A stretch of 64,000 bases of DNA from Hyphomicrobiales bacterium (GCA_017642935.1 JAEPOK010000002.1:806001-870000), one strand, 5' to 3'; numbered from the stretch's first letter, positions 19,846-28,595 are shown. The notes: generated by a model not told the origin, from the letters alone. A program made the numbers and translations.

Positions 19846-19923
19846 GTCCCGTCAGGGTAGACGGACCTCCCCCGGTCTACCCCCGCAGGCACTTACCGTG
19901 TCGATAGACTGCCCTGACGGGGC
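19846..19923. repeat. Nested long inverted repeats just after the chemoreceptor gene
   Basis: Outer arms CCCGTCAGGG (19848-19857) and CCCTGACGGG (19912-19921) are a perfect 10-bp match, extendable to 13 pairs in RNA with one G-U. Overlapping inner arms GGGTAGAC (19855-19862) and GTCTACCC (19875-19882) form an alternative 8-bp stem. There is no T-run, so this is not a standard terminator. Confidence 0.6.
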
Positions 19924-19948
19924 ATTCCCATCAAAAAAGCAATCCCGG

Positions 19949-20365
19949 TCAGGCCGGCGGCGGACCGTCGGGTGCTGCCAGACAGATGATGTAGCCGTCG
20001 GGATCGCGCAGGTAGAGCTCAAGCATCCCGTACCATTGCTTGACCGGCCCTTTCACGATGATCGCGCTGACGTCTTTGTCGGCGATTTGATCGGGATGGT
20101 AGCCGCGCAGGAAGATCGTCCCGCTGGCCGTGGGCTTTGAGGTGTTGGTGAAAACCGGAAGGTCTTCAGCCAGGCTTTCGACCGTTTGCAGCATCAACTC
20201 AGCATCGCCCCACTTGAGTGAGGCAAACACGGTCGCTTTGCCCGCCGGATCGTCATGCATGCCGCGTTCGTCATCAAGGGCAAAAACCAGCGTGAATCCG
20301 AGCAAATCTCGGTAGAAGGCGATTGACGCCTGCATGTCGCTGACCATGAGATTGGGAACGATCAT
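19949..20365 (-). CDS. VOC-superfamily (glyoxalase/dioxygenase-like) protein
   Basis: A 138-residue protein of the vicinal-oxygen-chelate fold: two beta-alpha-beta-beta-beta repeats, opening M-I-V-P-N-L-M-V-S-D-M with the typical S-I-A-F-Y-R-D-L-L-G-F, and ending E-L-Y-L-R-D-P-D-G-Y-I-I-C-L-A. Family members include glyoxalase I, bleomycin-resistance proteins and dioxygenases, so the exact activity is unknown. The ATG at 20365 has GAGGA upstream; an extension to 20422 is in frame but less likely. It is convergent with the chemoreceptor gene. Confidence 0.85.
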   Translation of the reverse strand: MIVPNLMVSDMQASIAFYRDLLGFTLVFALDDERGMHDDPAGKATVFASLKWGDAELMLQTVESLAEDLPVFTNTSKPTASGTIFLRGYHPDQIADKDVSAIIVKGPVKQWYGMLELYLRDPDGYIICLAAPDGPPPA

Positions 20366-20543
20366 CGTCGGTCCTCGTTGAATGGAAGCTACGGGAAAGT
20401 GCTGATGCGCAAACTGCATCAAAGCGCCCGCAATTTGTACCCTGCGTCAGCTTGTTCCTGACACGGCGCTTCCTAGCTAACAGGCTTTGGCCGCGCGCGA
20501 GCGGTCGATTGCACTCCGGTTTGCTGTCAGCAGAAAGCTCTCA

Positions 20544-20813
20544 ATGTCCGTTCAATCCATCCTTGAAGCCAAATTGAAGCTCGCCTTCCGTCCCAAAGCT
20601 TTGGATGTGCGCGATGAGTCGAGCCAGCATGAGGGGCATTCGGGCTGGAAGCCAGGCGGGGAAACGCATTTTCGCGTTTACATCATCGCCGAGGCGTTTG
20701 AGGGCAAGAGCCGCGTGGACATGCACCGGATGATCAATGAGGTCCTGGCCGACGAACTGGCTGGTCCCGTGCACGCGCTGGCCATTCACGCCTCCGCATC
20801 AGGCGAAGCTTAA
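20544..20813 (+). CDS. bolA: BolA-family protein
   Basis: An 89-residue BolA-like protein. The class II KH-like core is clear (L-E-A-K-L-K-L-A-F-R-P near the start; S-R-V-D-M-H-R-M-I-N-E-V-L with the conserved H-R). BolA proteins partner with monothiol glutaredoxins in iron-sulfur cluster handling and iron signalling. The start M-S-V-Q-S-I is used rather than an upstream in-frame one at 20487. It is convergent with the DUF1737 gene (9-bp gap) and is expected from synteny to lie beside the dnaJ-like gene, now 3.2 kb away. Confidence 0.93.
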   Translation: MSVQSILEAKLKLAFRPKALDVRDESSQHEGHSGWKPGGETHFRVYIIAEAFEGKSRVDMHRMINEVLADELAGPVHALAIHASASGEA

Positions 20814-20822
20814 GGCTCAGCC

Positions 20823-21050
20823 TCAGTGTTGGGCTGATTTGCCGGTTTGCTTTGAGAGCGGTTCGTCTTCGCGGTAATCGCCGGATTGCGACTTGATGAC
20901 CGCTTGGGCGCAGATGACCTCACCGGAGTTGGGGTCGGTCGTCATGGCGGGGCTACCATAAAGCTCCCAGCCATCGTTCAAAGCGCGGGTCACCTTGCGG
21001 CAAAACTGGTCGTCGATGTCAGCGGCGGTCAGCAAGCGATAGAGTTTCAT
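20823..21050 (-). CDS. DUF1737-domain protein
   Basis: A 75-residue protein beginning M-K-L-Y-R-L-L-T and containing V-T-R-A-L-N-D-G-W-E-L-Y-G-S-P, the signature of DUF1737, a small domain of unknown function. The charged C-terminal tail is probably disordered. It follows the CitE-like gene by 28 bp on the same strand and is likely in its transcript. A longer in-frame reading to 21278 is embedded in the lyase gene and is rejected. Confidence 0.85.
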   Translation of the reverse strand: MKLYRLLTAADIDDQFCRKVTRALNDGWELYGSPAMTTDPNSGEVICAQAVIKSQSGDYREDEPLSKQTGKSAQH

Positions 21051-21078
21051 CGTTACGGCCCCTCTCAGTATTGATGAA

Positions 21079-21924
21079 CTAGCCGGCGCGGGCGGCGATG
21101 GCGTTGGCCATGGCGACTGTCTTGGCCGCCATTTCAGCGTGGAGACGCTCCACCATCTTGCCATCGATGCGCAAGGCGCCTTTGTCGGCATTGTTGGGCT
21201 CGGCGAAGGCGTCGATGATCTTCTGGGCGAAGGCCACGTCTTCGGCGTCAGGCGCAAAGATGGTGTTGCACGGATCAAGCTGTTTGGGGTGGATCACCGT
21301 CTTGCCGTCCATGCCCAAATCGCGGCCCTGCTCGCATTCGGCCAGAAAACCCTCAGGATCATCGATCGCGTTGAACACGCCGTCGAGAATGGTCAGCCCG
21401 TAGGCGCGGGCGGCGGCAATGCAGGTGGAAAGCCAGGCAAGCATGGGCGCCCGTCCTGGAATGAGACGTGCACCGGTGTCCTTGGACAGATCATTGGTGC
21501 CCATGACGAAGCCCTGCAATCCGGCTGCGGCGATGCTTTGCGCGTTGAGCATGGCCAGTGGTGTTTCCATCATCGCCCAAAGCGGCGTGTCGGCAAGCTT
21601 GGCGCGGGCATCGTAAACATCCTGCTCGCGGTTGATTTTGGGGATCAGCACCGCATCGGCCTTCACGCTGGCAGCAAGTTTCATGTCCTCGGCGTGCCAC
21701 GCTGTATCGGCGGCGTTGACGCGCAGGATCATGAAGCGATGGCCGAAACCGCCTTCGTTCAGCGCCTGGGTGACAAGAGAACGCGCTTCTTCCTTGGCCT
21801 CCGGTGCCACAGCATCTTCCAGATCGAGGATCACGCCATCGCAATCCAGTGAGCGGGCCTTCTCGATGGCGCGGGCGTTGGAGCCGGGCATGTAGAGGAC
21901 GGTTCTAAGGGGCTGCTGTTCCAT
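21079..21924 (-). CDS. HpcH/HpaI aldolase / CitE-family CoA-ester lyase
   Basis: A 281-residue TIM-barrel enzyme of the CitE / malyl-CoA lyase group. The first strand carries the family mark L-Y-M-P-G-S-N-A-R-A-I-E-K-A, then D-G-V-I-L-D-L-E-D-A-V-A-P with the metal-binding acidic residues, L-R-V-N with the catalytic Arg region, and later G-T-N-D-L-S-K-D. Relatives cleave citramalyl-, malyl- or beta-methylmalyl-CoA; the substrate cannot be decided. ATG at 21924 has GGAG 6-7 nt upstream. It is divergent from the pyridoxal kinase gene. Confidence 0.9.
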   Translation of the reverse strand: MEQQPLRTVLYMPGSNARAIEKARSLDCDGVILDLEDAVAPEAKEEARSLVTQALNEGGFGHRFMILRVNAADTAWHAEDMKLAASVKADAVLIPKINREQDVYDARAKLADTPLWAMMETPLAMLNAQSIAAAGLQGFVMGTNDLSKDTGARLIPGRAPMLAWLSTCIAAARAYGLTILDGVFNAIDDPEGFLAECEQGRDLGMDGKTVIHPKQLDPCNTIFAPDAEDVAFAQKIIDAFAEPNNADKGALRIDGKMVERLHAEMAAKTVAMANAIAARAG

Positions 21925-22018
21925 GATGCGCTCCAATCGTTTTGTTGCATCGCAATAGCGTTTTGATGCTGCGCTGCCGAGGTGGTCATTCGTCTGGACC
22001 TATGGCAAGAGCGCCGCC

Positions 22019-22903
22019 ATGCACGATGCTTCTTCGCCCAAGGCGGTTCTCGCCCTTTCCTCCCACGTTGCCCGCGGCTCGGTGGGTTTGCGCGCGGCTG
22101 GCTTCGCCATCGAACGCCTCGGTCTGCCCCTGTGGAAGGTGCCAACGATCTGGCTGCCCTGGCATCCAGGGCATGCGCGCAGTTTTGGTATGCCGCAGCG
22201 CCATGCCATGCCCGATGACGCGTTCGAGGCCAGCCTTCAAGCGCTTGTCGGTCTGCCGGTCATCGATGAGGTGGGCGCAGTCCTTACCGGCTATTTCGCC
22301 AGCGCTGGCCAGGTTCACGCAACGTGCCGGGCCATTGATCAGGTCCGTGCCGTGTCGCCTGATTTGCTGGTGGTGTGCGACCCGGTGAGCGCAGACGCGC
22401 ATGGGACATACGTGCCTGACGACGTGGTGGCAGCGATCCGTGAAGAGCTTCTGCCGCGCTGCGATGTGGCAACGCCCAATCGGTTCGAACTGACCGCGTT
22501 CGCTGGCGGGGGCGAGGCTGCGGACAATGCAGCGCTGGTTGAGAGCGCGCGTGCGCTTGAGATCAATCGGGTGGTTGTGACATCGGCGTTCGGCATGATG
22601 AAGAACGCCATCGGCACGCTTCTCGTTGAGGGGCGGACGGCAACGCTCGCTGAACATGCTCTCGTGCCCGGCGCACCACACGGCACTGGCGATCTTTTTT
22701 CCGCGCTGCTGACCGCCCATCTGCTGACGGGGCAGCCCATCGACAAGGCCGTTATGCAGGCGACCGCCTCGGTGTTCGAGATGGTTGCCCGCTCGGTGAA
22801 GGCCGGGAGCGATGAGTTGCTTGTGGCACGGGAACAGGCGAGCCTTATCTCGCCGATGACGATGGTGACGTCCCGCCACCTGGCTGCCGCCCGCGCCACA
22901 TGA
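22019..22903 (+). CDS. pdxY: Pyridoxal kinase PdxY
   Basis: A 294-residue ribokinase-fold kinase of the vitamin B6 salvage pathway, phosphorylating pyridoxal to PLP. It begins with L-A-L-S-S-H-V-A-R-G-S-V-G, contains L-T-G-Y-F-A-S-A-G-Q and D-P-V-S, and ends its active site with the G-T-G-D anion-hole/catalytic Asp motif (about residue 220) typical of PdxY. Its stop overlaps the start of the DUF429 gene by 4 bp, so the two are co-translated. Confidence 0.92.
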   Translation: MHDASSPKAVLALSSHVARGSVGLRAAGFAIERLGLPLWKVPTIWLPWHPGHARSFGMPQRHAMPDDAFEASLQALVGLPVIDEVGAVLTGYFASAGQVHATCRAIDQVRAVSPDLLVVCDPVSADAHGTYVPDDVVAAIREELLPRCDVATPNRFELTAFAGGGEAADNAALVESARALEINRVVVTSAFGMMKNAIGTLLVEGRTATLAEHALVPGAPHGTGDLFSALLTAHLLTGQPIDKAVMQATASVFEMVARSVKAGSDELLVAREQASLISPMTMVTSRHLAAARAT

Positions 22904-23652
22904 CGGCGCGTCTCTGCGTTGGTGTGGACGGGTGCAAGCGCGGCTGGGTGGTCGTTGCGGGCGCAGCGCCAGAGCTGCGCGTCTATCGAGCCTTTCAAGA
23001 CATTGCCGCCGATTGGCCGGATGCGCAGATCGCGGTCGATATGCCCATCGGCCTGCCGGAACGGATCAGCGGCGGCGGACGATCACCAGAAAAGCGCGTG
23101 CGTCCGATGTTGGGGCCGCGCCAGTCGAGCGTTTTTGCGATGCCCGCCCGTGCTGTCGTCGAGATGGGCAGGCGGATGACCGGCCGCACGGGCGATGACT
23201 ACCTGTTGCACCAGGAGGCGAGCGCGCTCGCCAAGACGCTTTCTGATCCGCCCAAGGGGGTTTCCATCCAGGGGTTCTATCTGTTTCCAAAAATCCTGGA
23301 AATCGACGCGCTGCTGTGCGCCGATCCGGCTCTTCGTGATCGGGTCAAGGAGAGCCATCCGGAAGTGGCCTTCACGGTGCTCAATGGCGGTCAGGCCATG
23401 CGCCTGCCGAAGAAGATCAAGGGCCGCGTAAACATGGCAGGGATGGAGGAACGTAGGGCGCTTCTGGCGCGCCACGGGATGTCCTCGCCTTTCCTCACCC
23501 AGCCACCACCGCCGGGTGTTGGCGCCGATGACGTGCTGGATGCGGCTGTCTGTTGGTTGGTTGCTGGGCGGGTCGCGCGCAGGGAGGCGGTGAGCTTTCC
23601 CGATCCGACCGAGCGTGATGCGCACGGATTGGAAATCGCCATCTGGGCCTAA
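22900..23652 (+). CDS. DUF429-family protein (predicted RNase H-fold)
   Basis: A 250-residue DUF429 protein. The N-terminus G-V-D-G-C-K-R-G-W-V-V-V and the segment I-A-V-D-M-P-I-G-L-P carry the conserved Asp residues expected for an RNase H-like fold, and D-D-V-L-D-A-A-V-C supplies C-terminal acidic residues. The family is predicted nuclease-like, but no function is established. It overlaps pdxY by 4 bp (ATGA), a pairing that could just reflect operon packing. Confidence 0.87.
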   Translation: MTARLCVGVDGCKRGWVVVAGAAPELRVYRAFQDIAADWPDAQIAVDMPIGLPERISGGGRSPEKRVRPMLGPRQSSVFAMPARAVVEMGRRMTGRTGDDYLLHQEASALAKTLSDPPKGVSIQGFYLFPKILEIDALLCADPALRDRVKESHPEVAFTVLNGGQAMRLPKKIKGRVNMAGMEERRALLARHGMSSPFLTQPPPPGVGADDVLDAAVCWLVAGRVARREAVSFPDPTERDAHGLEIAIWA

Positions 23653-23829
23653 CGTGATCGACCAGCGCTGCCTGACGCGGATGCTGCACGGGTCCCAAAC
23701 CGCAGGCCAAACGGGCATCGGCTCGCGCCACTTCTCTTTGCGTCAAGTTTCTTGCAGGCTCCTGACAGAATGTTGTCAGGAGGGGTGTGTCATGGTCCTG
23801 CCATCGCAACCAAGAAGAAGGCCTTTCCC

Positions 23830-24210
23830 ATGACCCTGCCTGACCATCAACTCGTCTGGGCTGAAATCCCCGTCACTGATCTTGAGAAGGGTCGCCAGTT
23901 CTACAGTGCCGTGCTGGGCCGCGAGCTTGTGGAGTCCGATGGTGGACCGAACAAGGTGGTCTTCTTGCCTGTCGCCGACGACAAGGGCGGCGTTTCGGCT
24001 CATCTTTACCCAGGAAAGCCTGCACCAGAAGGCATCGGGCCCACCGTCCATCTGCTGGCGCCTGTCAGTTTGGAAGAAACGGCCGACCGAGTCGTCGAAG
24101 CGGGTGGTAAGGTGCTGTCGCCGGCCATCGATATCCCGATGGGTGCCTTTATCTATACGCTCGACCCGGATGGAAACTCGGTCGGCTGGTTCCGGTTCAA
24201 CGACAGCTGA
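23830..24210 (+). CDS. VOC-family protein, operon partner of a WYL regulator
   Basis: A 126-residue VOC protein: V-W-A-E-I-P-V-T-D-L-E-K-G-R-Q-F-Y at the first strand-helix and Y-T-L-D-P-D-G-N-S-V-G-W-F near the end. This subfamily is often annotated as a glyoxalase-like or extradiol-like protein. The ATG at 23830 fits the fold start; a longer in-frame reading to 23752 is unlikely. The next gene, a WYL regulator, starts 19 bp downstream, suggesting that the regulator controls or senses the metabolite handled here (inference). Confidence 0.87.
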   Translation: MTLPDHQLVWAEIPVTDLEKGRQFYSAVLGRELVESDGGPNKVVFLPVADDKGGVSAHLYPGKPAPEGIGPTVHLLAPVSLEETADRVVEAGGKVLSPAIDIPMGAFIYTLDPDGNSVGWFRFNDS

Positions 24211-24229
24211 TGCAGACGGCGGACAAGAT

Positions 24230-24931
24230 ATGAGACGGGCTGACCGCCTCTTCCAGATCGTTCAACTTTTGCGCGGTGGCAGACTTGTCACCGCGCGGAT
24301 GCTTGCTGACAAGTTGGAAGTGTCCGAGCGCACGATCTACCGCGATATCGTCGATCTTCAGGGGTCAGGCGTGCCGGTCGAGGGTGAGGCGGGCGTCGGC
24401 TACATCATGCGCGATGGCTACGATCTGCCGCCGCTGATGTTCACGCGCGATGAGATCGCCTCGCTGGTGGCCGGTGCCCGCATGGTGCGCGCTTGGGGCG
24501 GGCTGTCGATGGCGCGGGCTGCTGAAGAGGCGCTGGTGAAGATCGGAGCCGTTTTGCCCGATGCCAAGCGCCCGACCGTGGAGGCCACGGCGATCTTTGC
24601 GCCGAGCTTTGAGTTTGCCGAGAGCCAACGCGAGACGCTTGACCTTCTGGATCGGGCGATCGACCGATCTGAAAAGCTTTCGATGGACTACACCGACGCC
24701 AAGGGCGACGCGACGCAGCGCACCGTGCGCCCGCTCGGCCTCTATTTCTGGGGCAAGGTATGGACGCTGCTCGCCTGGTGCGAACTGCGCGAGGATTTTC
24801 GCGGCTTTCGCGTCGACCGGATCATCGAACCCATCATTGACGGCACGCGCTTCAAGGCCGAACGCGGCAAGCAGTTGGTGGACTTTTATCGCAAGATGGA
24901 AGCCGAGGGTTGGCCCCGGCACGAGCACTAG
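24230..24931 (+). CDS. YafY-type transcriptional regulator (HTH_11 plus WYL domain)
   Basis: A 233-residue regulator with an N-terminal DeoR/HTH_11-type winged helix (R-R-A-D-R-L-F-Q-I-V-Q-L-L; S-E-R-T-I-Y-R-D-I recognition helix, about residues 25-35) and a C-terminal WYL-type ligand-binding domain (D-Y-T-D ... R-T-V-R-P-L-G-L-Y-F-W, about 145-165). WYL domains bind small molecules or nucleic acids. It starts 19 bp after the VOC gene. ATG at 24230 is the natural start of the HTH; upstream in-frame codons lie inside the VOC gene. Confidence 0.92.
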   Translation: MRRADRLFQIVQLLRGGRLVTARMLADKLEVSERTIYRDIVDLQGSGVPVEGEAGVGYIMRDGYDLPPLMFTRDEIASLVAGARMVRAWGGLSMARAAEEALVKIGAVLPDAKRPTVEATAIFAPSFEFAESQRETLDLLDRAIDRSEKLSMDYTDAKGDATQRTVRPLGLYFWGKVWTLLAWCELREDFRGFRVDRIIEPIIDGTRFKAERGKQLVDFYRKMEAEGWPRHEH

Positions 24932-25015
24932 AACCAGCCTCATCGCCGTCCCTTTCTAACCCGCTTGCCGCCACAGTTCGCCGCTTAGCTGGTCTCCCAA
25001 AAAGGAGATTTGAGT

Positions 25016-25984
25016 ATGCGATGGGTGGTGCGCTTTGTTCTGCTTGTTCTGGTGATTGGCGGCGCGCTTTGGATCGCCAACACGTCCCTGTTTTCAGATG
25101 GCGGTGAGACACAGCTCCTTGCCCACCGCGGTGTGCATCAAACCTTTCCAATGCACGAGGTTGGCAACGATACGTGCACCGCTGTGCTCATTCGCGAGCC
25201 GACACATGCGTATTTGGAAAACAGTATTCCCTCGATGAACGCTGCCTTCGAGGCGGGCGCAAGCGTTGTGGAACTGGATGTGCATCTGACGCCAGATGGC
25301 CATTTTGCGGTGTTCCACGATTGGACGCTGGATTGCCGCACGGACGGGACCGGCGTCACCCATGAGATCGATATGGCGACGTTGCGGGAACTTGATATCG
25401 GCTATGGCTATACCGCCGATGGTGGCGAGACCTTCCCGTTTCGCGGCGAGGGTATCGGCATGATGCCGACGCTGGTGGAAGTGTTTGATCTGTTCCCCAA
25501 CCGGCAGTTTTTGATCAACTTCAAGTCGCGGCATGCCAGAGAAGGCGAGGCTCTGGCGGAACTGATCAATGGCAGCCTGGTGGCCCGCGCGGCGACCTTT
25601 GGCGTTTATGGGGGTAGGCCTCCCACTGAAACTGCGCTGGCCGATGTGGAGGGTCTGCGCGGTTACACGCGCCGATCATTGCTCGACTGCGGTAGGCCTT
25701 TGCTGGCCCTTGGGTGGAGCGGTTATGTGCCCGAACCCTGTCGCGACACGCTTCTGATTTTGCCGATCAACATTGCCCCGTTTGTTTGGGGTTATCCGCA
25801 TAGGCTGACCGAACGGTTGGCGCGCCATGGCACGTCGGTCATTCTGATCGGCCCTTATAGCGGCGGTGGTTTTTCGTCCGGCGTTGATGATGAAGAGACG
25901 TTGGCGCAAGTGCCTGACAGCTTTGATGGCTATGTCTGGACCAATCGGATCGAGGTGATCGGGCCGTTGCTGGAGGCACGCTGA
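25016..25984 (+). CDS. Glycerophosphodiester phosphodiesterase-family protein (membrane-anchored)
   Basis: A 322-residue TIM-barrel phosphodiesterase with an N-terminal membrane anchor or signal (V-L-L-V-L-V-I-G-G-A-L). The catalytic motifs are L-L-A-H-R-G near residue 36, V-E-L-D-V-H with metal-binding Glu/Asp (about residue 80) and F-H-D-W-T-L-D with the second catalytic His. A non-standard insertion after the first motif (V-H-Q-T-F-P-M-H ... C-T-A) departs from plain GlpQ enzymes. It probably hydrolyses glycerophosphodiesters or related lipid head groups in the periplasm. AAGGAG lies 8 nt before the ATG. Confidence 0.85.
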   Translation: MRWVVRFVLLVLVIGGALWIANTSLFSDGGETQLLAHRGVHQTFPMHEVGNDTCTAVLIREPTHAYLENSIPSMNAAFEAGASVVELDVHLTPDGHFAVFHDWTLDCRTDGTGVTHEIDMATLRELDIGYGYTADGGETFPFRGEGIGMMPTLVEVFDLFPNRQFLINFKSRHAREGEALAELINGSLVARAATFGVYGGRPPTETALADVEGLRGYTRRSLLDCGRPLLALGWSGYVPEPCRDTLLILPINIAPFVWGYPHRLTERLARHGTSVILIGPYSGGGFSSGVDDEETLAQVPDSFDGYVWTNRIEVIGPLLEAR

Positions 25985-26088
25985 AGCGCTGACAACCGGG
26001 ACGCCGGAGCGGCTTTCGCAACGCGCAGAGCATTGACCAAGCGCAGGTGAGCTAGCTTCATTAGGCGTTAGGTTTGCCAAGGCCTTTT

Positions 26089-26976
26089 ATGCCGGGAGTA
26101 CTTATCGTGTCGCTTTGGACCGGGCTTGCGCTCACTTTTTTGATTCTGGTCGTCCTTGTTGTCACCGGTCTTGCCGGGTGGCGGGCGCTCGACAAACGCG
26201 CCGAAGCGCGGGTGATGGCGGCCTTGCACGCGGTTCAGCCCGAAACGCCTCCGGTGTTCGACATGGCGATGGTGGAGGACCTGCCCGAACCGGCGCAGCG
26301 TTACTTTCGCTTCACCATCGCACCGGGCACCCCTCTCTACACTGTGGTCGACATCGAGATGGAGGGGCGGCTCAGCCTTGGCACGGCGGATGCGCCCAAT
26401 TGGATGGAGATGACCGCTCGCCAAGTGCTCGGCGCGCCGGACGGCTTTTTGTGGCAGCCCAGCACCTCCTTCGGCGGTCTATCCATGAGCGGATCGGATG
26501 CGGCGCTGCGCGGCACGAGTTGGACCCGGTTCTGGCTGCTTGGGCTGTTTCCGGTCGTTCGGGCGGGCGGCAATGATGACCATGCCCGCGCAGCCTTCGG
26601 TCGCTACGTGGGCGAAGCTCTGTTCTGGACGCCGGCGGCGCTTTTGCCGAGGGACGGCATTGTTTGGGAATCGCTCGGCGAGAATAGCGCACGCATGGTG
26701 CTGACCGCCTATGGTATGGAGCAGCCGGTGGAAGTGCATGTTGATGCGCGTGGGGCACCAACGCGTATCGTGTTTCCGCGATGGTCGGATGCCAACCCGC
26801 AGAAACAGTTTCAGATTCAGCCGTTTGGCGGCGACCTGTCGGAGTATCGGACCTTTGAGGGTTTCACCCTGCCGACTGTCGTAAACGCCGGCAACTTTTA
26901 CGGCACGGACGACTATTTCCCGTTTTTTCAGGTGCGGGTGACCTCGGTGTCGTTTCCACCGGCCAGCAGATCGTAG
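26089..26976 (+). CDS. DUF6544/DUF6920-type membrane-anchored protein
   Basis: A 295-residue protein with one N-terminal membrane segment (L-I-L-V-V-L-V-V-T-G-L-A-G) and a soluble domain with the pattern L-P-E-P-A-Q-R-Y-F-R-F near residue 70. That pattern marks a widespread family of unknown function (DUF6544). A GTG at 26107 with GGAG 8 nt upstream is an alternative start. Its last 49 bp overlap the convergent GNAT gene. The DUF number is from memory and should be taken as approximate. Confidence 0.7.
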   Translation: MPGVLIVSLWTGLALTFLILVVLVVTGLAGWRALDKRAEARVMAALHAVQPETPPVFDMAMVEDLPEPAQRYFRFTIAPGTPLYTVVDIEMEGRLSLGTADAPNWMEMTARQVLGAPDGFLWQPSTSFGGLSMSGSDAALRGTSWTRFWLLGLFPVVRAGGNDDHARAAFGRYVGEALFWTPAALLPRDGIVWESLGENSARMVLTAYGMEQPVEVHVDARGAPTRIVFPRWSDANPQKQFQIQPFGGDLSEYRTFEGFTLPTVVNAGNFYGTDDYFPFFQVRVTSVSFPPASRS

Positions 26977-27437
26977 CGCATGTCGGGCAGCTTCTCGTCA
27001 TTGCCGGAACCGTCGGTGCGGTCGGTCATGACAAAGCCTCTGCTCTCGTAAAGCGCGCGGGCGCGTGTATTGGCTTCGAACACCCAAAGGTGCAGCGGCG
27101 GACCGTAACGATTGATGGCATGATCCAGGAGCATTGCACCAACCCCTTGGCGCTGATGATCGGGATGCACGAAGAGATGGGTGATCTCGCCCATTGCCGC
27201 ACCCGGCCTGCGTGTGAAGCTCAAGAAACCGGCCAAATGACCATCGCTCTCAGCGACCGTGATCGCGCAGCCTGCCGACAGGCCTGCGATGTAAGCGGTG
27301 TGCTCACCGGTGGTGTGGGGATCGTCAAACAGCTGCATCGAGGCGCGGGCTGTGCCAAACAGCCTGCCCAACGCGCCGATGTCGGCGTTGGTGAAGGGGC
27401 GCAGATTGATCTCTGCGCGCCCTTCAATTGTGGTCAT
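26928..27437 (-). CDS. GNAT-family N-acetyltransferase
   Basis: A 169-residue acetyltransferase. Acetyl-CoA-binding motif A is visible as L-F-V-H-P-D-H-Q-R-Q-G-V-G-A-M-L-L (about residues 95-111), followed by W-V-F-E-A-N-T-R-A-R-A-L-Y-E-S-R-G-F typical of motif B. Its ATG overlaps the asd stop by one base (TAATG), so translation is probably coupled to asd. An upstream in-frame extension inside asd is rejected. The substrate is unknown. Confidence 0.87.
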   Translation of the reverse strand: MTTIEGRAEINLRPFTNADIGALGRLFGTARASMQLFDDPHTTGEHTAYIAGLSAGCAITVAESDGHLAGFLSFTRRPGAAMGEITHLFVHPDHQRQGVGAMLLDHAINRYGPPLHLWVFEANTRARALYESRGFVMTDRTDGSGNDEKLPDMRYDLLAGGNDTEVTRT

Positions 27438-28471
27438 TAGGCCGCCGCCTGTTTGGGTTCGATCAGCCCGCGGTTCACCAGGACCTCGGCGATCTGAACC
27501 GTGTTGAGCGCGGCGCCTTTGCGCAGATTGTCCGACACGCACCAGAATGTGAGGCCGTTTTCCACCGTCGCATCTTCGCGCACGCGGCTGATATAGGTCG
27601 CGTCCTCGCCGGCGGCCTCGTGCGGGGTGATGTAGCCGCCATCCTCATGCTTATCGATGAGCAGGCAGCCCGGCGCGTTGCGCAGGATGCCCTTGGCTTC
27701 CTCGGCGGTGATCGAGTTTTCGAACTCGACGTTCACAGCCTCGGAGTGCGACACGAAAACCGGGATGCGCACGCAGGTGGCGGTGAGCTTGATTTTCGGA
27801 TCCAAGATCTTCTTGGTCTCGGCCATCATCTTCCACTCTTCCTTCGTGTAGCCGTCTTCCATGAACACATCGATGTGCGGAATGGCGTTGAAGGCGATGC
27901 GCTTGGGGAACTTCTCCGGCTTGATCTCGCCGACGGAAAAAACCGATTTGGTTTGCGCGAACAGCTCGTCCATCGCCTCTTTCCCGGCGCCGGATACGGA
28001 CTGATAGGTCGAGACGACCACGCGCTTGATCGTGGCGGCATCATGCAGCGGCTTCAGCGCCACAACCAGCTGGGCCGTGGAGCAGTTGGGGTTGGCGATG
28101 ATGTTCTTCTGCCGGAAGCCTTCAATCGCATCGGCGTTCACTTCGGGCACGATCAGCGGCACCTGGCTGTCCATGCGGAAGGCGGAGGAGTTGTCGATGA
28201 CGACGCAACCGGCCGCACCGATCTTCGGCGCCCACTCGCGCGAGATATCACCGCCTGCCGACATGATCGCGATATCGATTTTGGAAAAATCGACACTGTC
28301 GAGAGCAACAACCTTCAGCCTGGTGTCGCCGAAATAGGCGTCTTGGCCTGCACTTTTACGCGAGGCGACGGCCAGAACGGTGTCAGCTGGAAAGCCGCGC
28401 TCGGCCAGAATGTCCAGCGCCTCGCGGCCCACATTGCCGGTCGCACCGACCACTGCAACGGTATATCCCAT
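27437..28471 (-). CDS. asd: Aspartate-semialdehyde dehydrogenase
   Basis: A 344-residue enzyme that reduces aspartyl phosphate to aspartate semialdehyde, the branch point to lysine/diaminopimelate, threonine and methionine. It begins V-A-V-V-G-A-T-G-N-V-G, the NADP-binding motif, and has the catalytic Cys in I-A-N-P-N-C-S-T and the conserved His in I-P-H-I-D. Start M-G-Y-T-V at 28471 has AGGA upstream. The GNAT gene follows with a 1-bp overlap. With dapF elsewhere in the window, lysine and peptidoglycan precursor synthesis is represented twice. Confidence 0.96.
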   Translation of the reverse strand: MGYTVAVVGATGNVGREALDILAERGFPADTVLAVASRKSAGQDAYFGDTRLKVVALDSVDFSKIDIAIMSAGGDISREWAPKIGAAGCVVIDNSSAFRMDSQVPLIVPEVNADAIEGFRQKNIIANPNCSTAQLVVALKPLHDAATIKRVVVSTYQSVSGAGKEAMDELFAQTKSVFSVGEIKPEKFPKRIAFNAIPHIDVFMEDGYTKEEWKMMAETKKILDPKIKLTATCVRIPVFVSHSEAVNVEFENSITAEEAKGILRNAPGCLLIDKHEDGGYITPHEAAGEDATYISRVREDATVENGLTFWCVSDNLRKGAALNTVQIAEVLVNRGLIEPKQAAA

Positions 28472-28595
28472 GGGAAAAATCCTTCTTTTGCTGCCCTGTA
28501 TGTCTCTCAAAGCTACGCAGCGCGCAACATCACCCTTTGCCCCTCCCGAACTCCGGGTTGGGCAGTTGGCCGAACGCGCGGAAGGGACGGGCTGA

